DNA from: Zeus faber
Taxonomy: Eukaryota > Chordata > Actinopteri > Zeiformes > Zeidae
Assembly (NCBI GenBank): GCA_960531495.1
Contig: OY482846.1
Coordinates: forward strand, 48,992,861-49,056,860
DNA length: 64,000 bases
Direction of reading: 5' to 3'
The notes under the pieces were generated by a model. That model did no database searches, was not told the DNA's origin, and saw only the letters and a list, made by a program, of their open reading frames with translations. Within the stretch, counting starts at the first letter, position 1; each line of letters starts with the position of its first letter. A program made the translations under genes and the position numbers. Positions 23,141-34,140 of this stretch are shown one piece after another.

Positions 23141-24395
23141 GACTGACTTACTCACCCACAGGATCCATGGTAAGCATATTACCGCTGCTCGACGTGAAGC
23201 GGGCTTTTAAGCGCAGGGCTGAGAACCGCTGCACCCGATGTGTCTCCCTCCCTGTGAGTAGAAATCTCCTGTCAGCTCTACATCAACGCAAGTGAGTCCC
23301 GCTGCCGCACCAGAATATCTTCACTTTCAATTTCTGCACTAATCTCTCACAGCATTAAAGACCCCCCACCACCGCCGCTCCTCACTTACCCAAGACTGCC
23401 CCAAGAGCTCCGTCTTAATCAGATCGGCGTTTCAGACGCACTCCCCACAATCTCCACCAATACCCTTCAATCACGCTTCACTATTGGGGAGGGTCTTGTT
23501 TTTTTCCAATTTGTATTTTTCCGGTTTTTGTTGTCTTTGAATGCAATCCCGCCCCGAGCAAGATTAGCGATTAGCGCACATATAATTTGGAATTCAATTA
23601 ATTTACACTATTTCTAATCCCAAGGAGGGTCGGAGATACAGAGATCTTCTGTTACTCTGCCCTTTTGTCGGCTCCCTGGTGGAGGCAGCTTAGCATTCAA
23701 ATCCAATTATTTCACTTAATATTCACTTTCCAATGCTGGGGTTCATGTGTCTGGGAGTCCTTACTGGTGGCCAATTGAGAAACTGGTGGAATGAATCCGT
23801 TCTTTTGTTCTGGCAGATGAGCTACACACTCGAAAAGCAGAGTGTCAAGGCTTGGCACTATGAATAAATATTCGGCAGTTTGACAGTTTTCTTTCAACTT
23901 TGGATTGTTTGTTTGTGGATGTAAACAAAAAAAAGGGGGGTAAAGGCCCGCCTTCTGAAATTGCATCAAATGGACTGACTGCATTTGACACCTGAGCGCC
24001 ATCACAGTGAGATGAGATGGAAGTGGAATGTGTGAGACACTGAGAGCTGGATTTTGTTTGCATTGTTGTCCTCGGTGGTCTGGACTCCATTTTGTCTGGA
24101 TGAGATAACGCTGTTGAACGATAGAAAATGCTAAGGGACAAGGAAATGGATGGCGGAGACAATGACTTGACAGTATATCCACTGCAGGTGGGGAGGTGTT
24201 TTTAGAGGGTTTGGAGAGATTGGACATCAGATCCATTTTGGGATGCAATGGTTTTGATGTTGAGATAACGACCTGCTACAAAGGGTCAAAAGTAAAAAGG
24301 CTGTTGTTATGCACCTTTTCTGTTGTTAGGTCTCTTTCTCTTTGCAGAAATGAGCTTTTTTTCTTCTGTTTTAGTGTCAGATTGTAGGAGTTTGT
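23141..24395. other. Noncoding stretch, no gene recognised
   Basis: The sequence appears single-copy. A 178-residue minus-strand frame at 23712-24248 has no motif and is not called. Confidence 0.5.
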
Positions 24396-24725
24396 GATGA
24401 CTGGCAAACTATTTAGTACGCCAAATTAGTGTTAGCATCTGAAACCATTGCACACTGAAACAGTACGAGAAAAGCACCAGGATAACATTCATCATAGTAT
24501 TTAAACAACGAACACTATGCTAGCAAGCGTATCCCACAATGCATTGTATGAGCTAAAGATTTCTCTGCAGTTTCTCTTCCTTAACGTTCTGAAAGGAAGT
24601 GGAGCGGATACATGACTATGTCTGAGAGGACATCGCTCTTTTTACTCATGCTAAAGTACGCTGGACAATATGTAGTACGTACATGCAGTATGTAGTACAC
24701 CCTTTTAGACGCAGAGATTGTCCCC
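24396..24725 (-). mobile_element. Dispersed DNA-transposon-like element, copy 1 (inverted relative to 46385-46640)
   Basis: Read on the minus strand, it shares several collinear blocks with 46385-46640, including CCGCTCCACTTCCTTTCAG, CATAGTCATG and CAATGCATT(G/A)TGGGATAC. The right end carries TATGTAGTACGTACATGC and TATGTAGTACACCC, and the left end has ATTTAGTACGCC. Such ends recall PIF/Harbinger-type MITEs of fish, but that name is inference. It has no coding capacity. Confidence 0.6.
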
Positions 24726-25390
24726 AGCTTCGAAGGAGTGCTACAGAACAAAAAGAATGACAAAATGCCAAAGTTGAATAACTTTATAATTGAGTGAGAT
24801 CAAGTAATAAATATAGTGATATATTTCTACACAGATGGCAAGTTATCCCACACTGGCTGACAACAAGGCAACCTGACTGCACCGCAAGGTGGTTGACAAT
24901 GATGCCCAATCTGGTTGCCCAGGGCAACCGTGCGGTATATTATGGAGCCCTGGTGACTCGGCTGGGATCTCAGGTGACGCTGGGTGGCGCGGCCGCCTGC
25001 CAGCGCAGGATCCTTATCGAGTGAGAACAGCCGCCCACTCCCCTGTTATGCAGCAGCCTGTCAGACTGTACGACAGCATATTGACAGGAACAGCAACTCG
25101 CTTCCATTAGCTGATATGAGCCTTCTGAAGTGGCTGATGGCGGCTTGAGCTGCAGTGATCAGATGGGGGAGACGCGGACGCGTCCTCAACCTCATCTGCG
25201 TGGACACCAATCTGTTTTCTGAGTCAAGAGATTACGGAAACCTCCGAAAAATTCTAGATGGACGTGTGCAGCCAGCCTTATAATAGCTCACCAGGCCATT
25301 AACTTTCATTGACTGAGATAAAATGCACATAGCGCACACATGCATAGACATTAGTAGAGGTGCACACAGCCACACAAACCCACACACATA
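24726..25390. other. Noncoding stretch, possible regulatory DNA
   Basis: GC-balanced sequence at about 24850-25200 shows no repeat structure. The frames of 73-76 residues here carry no motif. Confidence 0.45.
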
Positions 25391-25533
25391 TACACCGATT
25401 AGCCACAACATTAAAACCACCTGCCTAATATCGTGTAGCTCACCCTGGTGCCACCAAAACAGCTGTGACCCGTGGAGGTATGGACTCCACCAGACTCTGA
25501 AGGTGTCCTGTGGTATCTGGCACCAAGATGTTA

Positions 25534-25560
25534 GCAGCAGATCCTTTAAGGATCTGCTGC
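25534..25560. repeat. Perfect 13-bp-arm palindrome at Tc1 deletion junction
   Basis: GCAGCAGATCCTT and AAGGATCTGCTGC are exact reverse complements separated by a single T. Sixteen bases of this palindrome (GCAGATCCTTTAAGGA) recur 22 bp downstream at 25559. Confidence 0.95.
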
Positions 25561-25569
25561 AGATCCTTT

Positions 25570-25597
25570 AAGGACGACCGGTTCAGCGGTCGTCCTT
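25570..25597. repeat. Perfect 11-bp-arm hairpin at Tc1 deletion junction
   Basis: AAGGACGACCG and CGGTCGTCCTT are exact reverse complements around the 6-base loop GTTCAG. It lies 9 bases after the first palindrome. Confidence 0.95.
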
Positions 25598-25896
25598 CCT
25601 TGGACACTTTTGGTAGTAACCACTGCAGAGCGGGAACAGCCACAAGACCTGTGCTTGTGGAGATGCTCTGACCCAGTCGTCCAGCATCACAATGTGCTCC
25701 TTGTCAAAGTGGCTCAGATCCTGACCACGCCCATTTTTCCTGCTTCCAACACATCCTCTTCAAGAACTCACTGTTCACTTGCTGCCTAATATAATAATAA
25801 TATATCCCACCCCTTGATAGGTGTCACTGGAACTAGATGATCAATGTTATCCACTTCACCTGTCAGTTGTTTTAATTTTATTGCTGATCGGTGTCG

Positions 25897-25998
<102 letters not shown>

Positions 25999-26535
25999 AT
26001 CCTAAGAACGAAATAACTCACATAGATTAGTTAAATAATGGAAATATAAATGACACATTAATCAATTATTAAAATTAATTGGACTGACATATTGATAATT
26101 GCTTGACATATTTTAATAAAAATGTAGTTATACAGATTTGAAATATATATTTCAATATAACCCATTTGGAGCTCCCTCCATGATCTGATATAATAAAAGA
26201 AGCTCTGACCATTAATGTCAGTTTTTATAGTACAGTGAGAACTATTTTTATTCAGCCTTACTCTGCTGATCATTCACCTGAATCTGGATTTTAATGCATA
26301 ATCACTCTAAAATTATAATAAATAATAAATTAATTTATTAATTTGACACTCCCTAATTGCTGTTGTCTTTTTACAGGAACAAATATGCAAACTAGTTGTC
26401 TTTGCTATGCACTTCATTTACAAGTTTCCTTGTTTAGCCTAAGTCTGCCTATGAACGGATTCTCCCCGCACAGGGATATATTTGCTAACCCACACAAACA
26501 CAAACAGCTTTGTTTTGTCTGGGTGGACCTGTGCT

Positions 26536-26580
26536 ATATGTCACGGTGTGCGGGAGTCACTTGTTCTCACCGTGACATAT
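26536..26580. repeat. Perfect 13-bp inverted repeat with 19-base loop
   Basis: ATATGTCACGGTG at 26536-26548 is the exact reverse complement of CACCGTGACATAT at 26568-26580. Confidence 0.95.
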
Positions 26581-28134
26581 GCAATCAATCAGAGGCAGCA
26601 AAGTATGAAATTTACCAGAGCAGCTTATGTCTACGGAGCGGGTAAGGTCAGGAATATGCCGGCAGCAGCGCCGTGCTCCCGAGGAAATGGAAAAGAGCCC
26701 TCGAGTCGGCAGGGTTGTGTTTGCAGGTCCAAGGGTGAAACCGTCACCACGGAGACGGATGGGGGATCGCACACATGCACCGGAGGATGCTGGGAAGGGC
26801 TTTAATTTGCTCTCCTTGCGCGGCTTAAGACTTTTCCCCGTGGATATAAGTAGATTAAGGCGGCGGTGGCGGCTCAGTGTGAAGGAGCAGCAGGTAGATA
26901 ATCAGATACTGTACCACTTACCATTTACTTACTGCGGCTCTAATGTTACCAGCTTGATCCCCGTGTTACATTGTTTGGACTCGCTGCATGTAGGCACGCT
27001 CTCATTGGCTGCTTGGTGTTTGAATGGCCCTTCAGGGCTGCCCGGGGGTAACAACGGCTAGCAGGTGGCTGCTTCTTTTAAGGGTTTAAGACTCACCTCC
27101 AGCCCAAACAGCTACTTAACCCAAAGTGTCTCCGGAAGGGAGGAATAACAAGCAGCTTGCTGTATATTATGGACTTGAGTGTTGAAACGGAAGACGAGAT
27201 GACACTGAGAAAAGGAATCCACTGGGTGTTGTCAGGGGCGAGGGTTTCGCCAAAGGGGGCGCGGGCGTAATAACCTTACAACACTCCCTAACCCAATATC
27301 CGTAGTGTACAGCGTGTGTGACCCCCAGTGAGTGTTTTAATACGGCTGTTTGAGTGGCTGTGATGGATGCATATGTGAAGGATCGCATTAACGGAGCAGC
27401 CATCGGATTTTCACGCTCCAGTCGAGGCTGCTGGCATCCAGTGAGGGCGGGGGGGGGGTGAAAGTCAAGACCGTTGTTGGCGGGGAGTGATTAATGCAGC
27501 AGCCTCCCTGCAAGACGGTAACTAGCTCCAACTACCGTTGGCTAATTGACTGCTCTGAGCACTGCATTAATTCAGTACCGACACCCCGTGCTATGAGAGA
27601 TGAGGAGCACAGTGGTAGCCCAGAAGTTCGAGGAGCTGGCCAGTGACCAGAGGATTGTCAGGACTTCCAGGGAGAATGTGGGTGGGAAGAATTACGAGGA
27701 ACAGACGTCCCCACTTGAATATTTAGCGTCTAGGTGGTCTTAAGACTACGCCTGATTTTGGCAGATCCCACACTTTGCCATGAGACCATGAATTATCGGA
27801 CAAATAGGTGCTCGAGCTGCCAGAACTGCATCAGTATTACTAAGGGGGGCATTCTTACAAACCCACTGACAGGTCAGGGATTTCTCATTTAAAGCAGATT
27901 TACATGGATGGACACACTGTCTGTGTCAACAGGGTACGTTAGGAAAAGCACAAAACAGCGTAAAAGACCAATGACCCTGAAAGCACCATCAGAAGAAATA
28001 ACACTACATTCCCTTTAGCAAGTCATTTTTTCAAAGAGCGCCACCCAGTGGTCAGTTTGTAACGTATAGGTATAGAGAACAACTGTAAACCACAGCAGAG
28101 GCAATGTGGAAATAAAACTGTTGTTGGTATGAAA

Positions 28135-28165
28135 AATACTCATGTCCTTTAATGACATGAGTATT
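28135..28165. repeat. Perfect 12-bp inverted repeat with 7-base loop
   Basis: AATACTCATGTC at 28135-28146 is the exact reverse complement of GACATGAGTATT at 28154-28165. Confidence 0.95.
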
Positions 28166-28356
28166 AATAAACTCATTTTTTTGTGATTTGAAGAAACGTG
28201 TGGAAGAAGGCTTGACAGCCTAAACGGTTGTGCCAAAAGTAATAAAAATAATAATAAGAAGAACAAACTGAAATAGTTTGACTTAAGTATACAGTTATAC
28301 TTATTAATATTGTTTGTTGACTGGTACCACCGAATACTTCTCCAGATTAAAGTGTA

Positions 28357-28517
28357 GAAAACGGGTTACCAAACCGAAATCTGCCGTCCCCTCGGTGTAG
28401 GAACTGCAGGAGGTTCACAGCAAAATAATTTTAGATTTTTAAGTTTAGAATTTTTTTTTTTTGCCAAGGGGGTTCAAGGGGCCTTTTCCATGAAAAAGTT
28501 TGGGAACTGCAGGTCGA
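28357..28517. mobile_element. Degraded hAT-like non-autonomous element, copy 2
   Basis: The left end GGGTTACCAAACCG and the right end (reverse complement) CTGCAGTTCCCAAACTTTT repeat the terminal style of 1087-1480, including AAAAAGTTTG(G/T)GAACTG at the right end of both. It is shorter than copy 1, with a different deleted interior and a T run at 28451-28462. No transposase is present. Confidence 0.42.
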
Positions 28518-31265
28518 GAATATGAAAACACTATGGGCCAAGATTATGAAGTCGGCAAGAGTGGGCCGTTCAAACCGAGGTCACAAAGTTAACGCAAGTA
28601 AAAGATGCGCGTGCACTTGAGAAGATCTAAGTTCATCTTCAGATGGTTTGGTTTAGGCTGCACAGCCAAGTACATAATATTCATCACTTGCGGATATCAT
28701 CGCTCTGGACCTGCAGCAGATCTTTACGGTCGGAAAGCCACAGGTGTTATTGTGTCAGATGGATTTTTACTCAGCTGCCATTGTGTGCTGGTAAAGTGGC
28801 TCCCCCCTGGGGTGCCATACTGGTGCAGACCCATGCTGGCTTCCCAGAATGCATCCATTCTGTCAGTCGCCGCTGGGTCTCAGGAAACATCCATTACAAA
28901 TGGAAAACAGTCAATACGAGCTGAGATGGAAAAATCCATGGGTATTGGGGTGATGGCGTCCATGTTGATAGTATAAAAGCACCCCTAACGATTCCGCGCG
29001 GCGAGGCCCCTGCACGCTCTTTTAGGTTCGCTCCTTGGGCGGACAAAACTGCTGAACTGTCTTCGCTTCCCTTTAAAACGATCATTAAAATCCTCCATTT
29101 TTCTCAGATGAAACCGCTGAGTCATCGCCTAACGCCGTCTTCAGCCTCCGACTCCGTGAAAAACAGACATGGCTCCTATTTCAAAGCGAGTCAAAAGAAT
29201 TACCCTTGCACGACTGTTACAAATGTGGGTAAAAGCAAAACTATACAGCTCATACAATCTTCACTGCACAGCCGGGATGTACCGGCTTCTCTTGTGATAG
29301 GGTGTCAAGTCGGTAACCCTTAAATTCCTGTCCTTTAAGATAGGAAGGGCATTTTTCATCCCAGGCCTAATTAGAATATTGGTTTCCATCATTTACAACC
29401 CCGTTGCACGCTTTACTTTACTACTTTACGCTTTACTGTCATTTAAGTCAAACGGGGCAAATGTTTAAGCTGTAAAAAAAAAAAAATTTACAAAAAAGAC
29501 ATTTCTTGTATGATCTCAAAACCGTGCAATTTTAAGGTTTCAAGGTTTTATTTTGCACTTCCAATTTAAGAGACTAGAAAAAGGAAGTTGTGTTGCTTCC
29601 TACTGGCAACCTGCTGTTGAAAACATTACGCTGTGGATGTACTGCGGCAATTACAATTTTTTTTTTATTTTATTTTTAAACAAAATGTGATGTTACGGTT
29701 ATTCAAAACATGTTCAACAAAATATGCTGGACTATTGTGACATACAATGAATGGGTATAAATAATGGGATGCCACAAGGCCTGGGTTAAAAAATAGCCGA
29801 CCTATCCTTTACTAATAAACCAGTAAAATATATGAAAATCCAAGGTTTGCTACGAAACTGGCATTAATATACTGTATATATTTTGTTTTACACAAACATT
29901 ACTATGCAAAATATCACATCTTTCCTGTTAGTTATATCCAATTCTATTATTAACTTTGTAATGATTATATCGCTCACGTAATCAATACAAATACTTAATG
30001 AGTATATTGGAAAACGTGCTATTGATAAAATGACCTACTTTGGCTAATCAATCACTGCTTATTAGCAGTGAATCACTGCACAAAACTAAGCAACTTCATA
30101 CATTCTCTTTTATGTCACACAGAAATTAAACTGTGTTTTACAGCCTGTAATTTAAATGGTAACCGTGATGCATTTTCGGCTGTTTACAGATTACCCTGAA
30201 TGGTCGGTGATCCCTGTGTGCTCACTGGAGTCGAAATACATCCGTGCTTCAAGGGTAAAGTGATGAGTTTTAAAAAGAAATTAAAAACAGAAGCATATAA
30301 AGATAAATGAGACTGGTCCCCGCATTTTGATTGCCGCTAAAAAAAACCAAGTCCTTCCGCACGATTATCCATGTGATTATGTAATAAAAGACCACTGATT
30401 GCAGAAAAGACGTTTTTGAATATGTAATTATAAGTGCTGTTTAGCCACTTCACTCAATTAAAGATAATAAAGAAAGAATTGTATCATTAAAATGAAATAA
30501 GTGTGAAGAATGGAAGAGCATAGAATCAGTAACACCAACGACAGAGATAAACGCTGCAGGAATGACAGAAGTTATACAACCGGAACAGAGGTGGAAACGC
30601 CAAACAACTAAGATTGAAAAATGAAAAAAACATTCTTCCAGTAAAATAACTGTGTCCATCGCACGACGGCTGCTCTACGCCGCAGAGAACAAACGGAGAC
30701 GACCTTGATCAACGGCCACAAACAGTGTGTAAATTAAACCACTGGAGAAGTGTTTCCGTCTCCTTCCCTAATGACCTGTCGAGCACCGCACCGGCGTCCT
30801 ACTGAGTTTGGGTCCGTTTACTATTCAGCTCACACATTCTAATTTCCACACGGCTCATTTTGGACACGTTTCCCCTGATGACAGCTCACATTTTTAAGAT
30901 TTGTGTTGGATTATTGCCGTCGGAAAATTTGGAAAACAATGTGGTGAGAAAACCTGCCCCAAAATGATCTCCTGGTCCTGGTGACGATGGCACATTTTTA
31001 AAGAAGTGAATACATTTTGCTGCATTTTATATTTTTCTCATTCATATTGGCACTCTCCGCCTTTTCAATTGGAATCGACAAATACAAAGTGGAAAAGTTA
31101 AATTGTATATTATTGTGCTGAGTAGTACAAGGGATAAATGGGATTTGACGCATTTAAATCTTTGTCGGAAGGTTTGTATGTGTTTGTCCGTGCATGTTTA
31201 TGTGAGTGTACATGTATGTATCTGTGTTTGTGGAGGTTTCTGTCAATTATTGAACATATCTAATG
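28518..31265. other. Noncoding stretch, no gene recognised
   Basis: Low-repeat sequence at 28600-29350 may be conserved noncoding DNA. From 29360 to 30650 it is AT-rich. A 123-residue frame at 28605-28976 has no family motif. TTCAAGG-type words at about 29540-29560 faintly resemble a LINE tail but are too short to call. Confidence 0.45.
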
Positions 31266-31325
31266 TGAATTTCTCCGTTGTGGAACTAATAAAGGTTTAT
31301 CTTGTTTTATCTTTATCTTATATCT
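31266..31325 (+). mobile_element. Possible LINE/SINE 3' tail remnant
   Basis: GAATTTCTCCGTTGTGGAAC followed by TAATAAAGG and TTTATCTTGTTTTATC resembles the 3' end shared by some fish retroposons (from recall: ATTTCCCCATTGTGGGAC, then AATAAAGGATTATCTTATC). Only the tail is recognisable. Confidence 0.4.
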
Positions 31326-31370
31326 ACGTATGCATGGGTCTGAGTTTGTGATGTAAAATAGTGTGACCAG

Positions 31371-31421
31371 TGAGTGTGTGTGGGTGTGTGTGTGTGTGGG
31401 GGTGGGTGTGTGTGTGCGCTC
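31371..31421 (+). repeat. Imperfect GT repeat
   Basis: GTGTGTGGG-type units. Cys/Val-rich frames over it are artefacts. Confidence 0.85.
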
Positions 31422-31485
31422 AGGGCAATAAGGAGCATGCGTGTGGAGCGTCATGTCCACTGTCCAGCTCCATTATCAGGCAGCA

Positions 31486-31488
<3 letters not shown>

Positions 31489-31541
<53 letters not shown>
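31489..31541 (+). repeat. (GT)26 microsatellite
   Basis: About 53 bases of uninterrupted GT after CAGCAGCA, at the edge of a CpG-rich block. Confidence 0.95.
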
Positions 31542-31544
<3 letters not shown>

Positions 31545-32110
31545 TCCGGGCGCTGGCAGGCCGGCGCTCTGGCACAGCATCACAGCCTAGTTTTTTTGGA
31601 AAGCTGCTGCTGCTGCTGCTGCTGCTGCTGCTACCGCTGCTGCTGCTGCGGCAGCGGCTCCGCCTCTCCCGAGCCGCGCTGAACTTCCGACCCCGTCTGT
31701 CTTGGAGACAAGTGTCACAGCGCTGTAATCCCCTAATCCCCCCTTCATCCACCACCGTTTCGTCATCATATTAAAATGCACGGCGCGTTAATGGGTCCCG
31801 TTCTTGTATTTGATTGGGCAGGGGGGTAGGTGAAGCCGATGCCACGCGGCAAACCCCGCTTTTGTCGGCCCGATTTTGAGGAGGGCGGCGTCGCAAGGAA
31901 GGGAAGGCGCGGGTTTCGACGCGAGCGCCTCCGTTCGCCATCTGCCGCGTCCCCCCCCCCCCCTCGTGTCGCCTCCTTGTACCGCCAAGTCGCTTCGGCG
32001 TGTCGGAGCTGAGTGCGGCTGAGCAAGTGACCGGCTAATCCCTTCAGCTCTCGGGACGTTGCCGGCGGCAGCGCTAATTGATTCTGAAATGACTTGTGCC
32101 GAATCTGGGA
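31542..32110. promoter_or_regulatory. CpG-rich block with CTG repeat, candidate CpG island
   Basis: CG dinucleotides are frequent from GCGCTCCGGGCGC through about 32070, in contrast with the surrounding DNA. A GCT/CAG trinucleotide tract lies inside it. Frames such as a 121-residue one at 31766-32131 (minus) have no motif, so coding function is not supported. In vertebrates such a block often marks a promoter or a developmental regulatory element, but no TATA box, Inr or splice donor can be assigned with confidence. Confidence 0.35.
31603..31650 (+). repeat. (GCT)n trinucleotide repeat
   Basis: Ten GCT units, an ACC interruption and further GCTGCTGCT follow. Poly-Leu, poly-Cys, poly-Ala and poly-Ser frames over this tract come from the repeat. 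Confidence 0.93.
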
Positions 32111-33704
32111 GCAAAATGAAAGGTTTTCCAAGTCCCGTGTGGGACGGCGCTCGGGGACACCGCGGATGACTCAATCCGCAGCCAGATAAGAATAGAAGAT
32201 CGTCTTGACTGTGCCTCGCAGTCACACTCTCCTCGTCTTCCTTCTTGAATACAGTACACTGTATGGATGTTTTTTTTACTTTTGTTGGATTTTGGGGAGA
32301 AGGGATTGTCCTTGTCCTGCCTCTCTTTCGCCCGCTCTGCTCTCGTGCCATTATATATTTATGAATCTCCTTCAGAGGCTGGAAGGCTGAGAAAAAATGG
32401 GAGAGTTTATTATGCCTCTTCTATGGAGGGTGCTTTCATGCCAAACTTCTTCCCCCCCTTTTTTCCCCCGCATCCCGGTGTCCCTCCTGATCCGCCTTTC
32501 AGAATTACACTCCGCCATCTCACTTCACTCGCGGAAACGTTTCCAAATCAGGCCGTCTTTGTTTCTCCTCCCAAACAGATGCAGCCAGGTCCATTGAAAT
32601 TTTAAAAACACCACATCTCGCCTGCCAACGGAATGGCTTGGCTTTGTGTTTTTGTGGCGCTCAGACATCTAAATTCATCGTACTGGTTTTAATACACAAC
32701 AGGGTGTGTACCAGAAGAAGAAACTACATAAAAACGGTTTCATTCCCAGTATTTCAGCAGGAGTGATTGCAGTTATTGAACCTCGCCCGCGGGGGGGATC
32801 ATTCTGGGAATTATTCATATGATTTTAAACTGCGTTTTTACAGGATAACGGCCACGCTGGCAACCCACTCAGGAGCGATCTGCTCCGCCGGTCTGCTGAG
32901 CTGAAACACAGCTCCTGCTTTGCCCTGCCCCATTTAGCGCGCACGTCGCAGGCCGGCAACCTTCCAGCGGCGCACGTTAGAGCGCCCTACATACCCCGCC
33001 GCGGCCCCCTCGCTTCCCTGACAGATTAATCAGCGGCCGCACGCCCGCCGAGCGTCTCGGACAACGGAGGAATTGTAAAGCGTCATCGAGGCCTCTATCA
33101 CAACGTGTTTTCTCGGCGTCTATAAAAGTCTCACGGCCGTTAACCGGGTGCAGCGTGCGGAGCATGAGCCTGCAGAGCAGAGCAGAACAATCGCTGTAAA
33201 GGGGAGATTATTTTTTTTTATCTACTGCGTGCCTCACTCCGCCGCTGCCTCCCCGTGTGACCTGGAAACAGGCAAACAGCTTTGTCTGACATTTTAAACC
33301 ATTTCAAAGATACACACCAAACATTTGCGCTCCATTATTTCTTCCTGCCGAGCTAATGTACCACTCGAGATGTTTGCGGCAGATTCATGTGGCCATTATG
33401 TTTCGGGAGGAGAAACTCATTAAAAGTTACCTTTGTGGTAAAGTGATTATTCCGTCTAATCCCCCCCCGGCCGAAACGTCCCTTAAATAGAGCTCGGAGG
33501 ATTTAGGGAGAGGGAGGTCAGGCGGAGGAACAGTCGGGGAGAGTTTTGGAATGCCGCTTAGGATTTGTTAAAGTTCAAAACGTCCGCCGTCTCAAAATAA
33601 CCGCGCTGTCTAAAGACCACAGCCAATAAAATAGCAATGTGAGCATGTAAATGATTAGTGCGACGGAAACATTCCGCAACAAACCCCAAACATATATTCT
33701 CCGG
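32111..33704. other. Noncoding stretch, GC-mixed, possible regulatory DNA
   Basis: CpG-rich sequence at about 32930-33170 ends in a TATAAAAG box at 33121-33128, with CpG-rich DNA on both sides. No protein motif is seen in any frame. Most of the stretch lacks repeats. Confidence 0.4.
33121..33128 (+). promoter_or_regulatory. TATA-box-like TATAAAAG inside CpG-rich DNA
   Basis: A strong TATA match with GC-rich flanks. The first downstream ATG (about 33164) opens only a very short frame. Without transcript data this is a weak promoter candidate. Confidence 0.2.
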
Positions 33705-34140
33705 CAGTGGAAAGGTTATTGACTATTTAAGTGGATTTTTCTCATCTCTGCACTTACTCCAGTATATTCCGTTTCAGAGACTTTCAACTTTTGCTCCACT
33801 ACATTTTGAAAGCAAAACATTTATACTTTTTACTCGACCACGTTTCTCACACAGTCTTATAACTTTAGTTAAAATATGGATTTCTATTTAGATTTATCAT
33901 AAGCCAAAGTAAGAGGAACAAATCAACTAACCAATCAGAGTGCTTCATCCAGTATTATAGGATCCGTTATCTCAGGGCACAGGGTATGACAAGTACTTTT
34001 ACTTTCAATTTTTAAGTACATACAAGAGTAACTTAGTGACTGTTTACGTGGGACGTGGGAATTTTTTAGTGGTGATTTTGTGGCGGGGGTTTTGTACCTT
34101 TACCTCAGGAAAACTTCTGTGTTAATTGTCCCACCACTTG
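33705..34140. mobile_element. Possible hAT-like MITE of the AGTACTTTTACTT type
   Basis: Words such as TTTTGCTCCACTACATTTTG, ACTTTTTACTCGACCACG and GACAAGTACTTTTACTTTC match a very common fish non-autonomous repeat (recalled, not searched). The left edge CAGTGGAAAGG and the right edge (reverse complement) CAAGTGGTGGGAC are compatible with weak terminal repeats. No target duplication is visible. Confidence 0.42.

Larger units (their letters stand above)
25440..25643 (-). pseudogene. Transposase remnant with N- and C-terminal pieces fused by deletion
   Basis: The 67-residue minus-strand frame starts with LQWLLPKVSKEGRPLNRS, resembling the helix-turn-helix region of the fish Tc1 family, and ends with PDTTGHLQSLVESIPPRV, resembling its extreme C-terminus. 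Between them lie about 16 residues encoded by the hairpin junction. No catalytic acidic residues can be present. The start is arbitrary because the true N-terminus lies further upstream in another frame. Confidence 0.7.
25391..25895 (-). mobile_element. Internally deleted Tc1/mariner-like transposon B
   Basis: Ends are CACCGATTAGCCACAACATT on the left and, reverse-complemented, CACCGATCAGCAATAAAATT on the right, forming terminal inverted repeats. TA precedes the left end at 25391-25392; the right-hand TA has decayed. The element is about 500 bp, well below the more than 1.2 kb I recall for a full relative. The minus strand joins N-terminal and C-terminal transposase pieces (see 25440-25643) with the catalytic centre lost. 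The junction carries two perfect hairpins (25534-25597). A long (AC)n array starts 8 bp beyond its right end. Confidence 0.82.

Noticed and set aside
28605-28976. 123-residue frame, possible exon
   Set aside because: No family motif, no convincing splice context, and the composition does not stand out from adjacent noncoding DNA.
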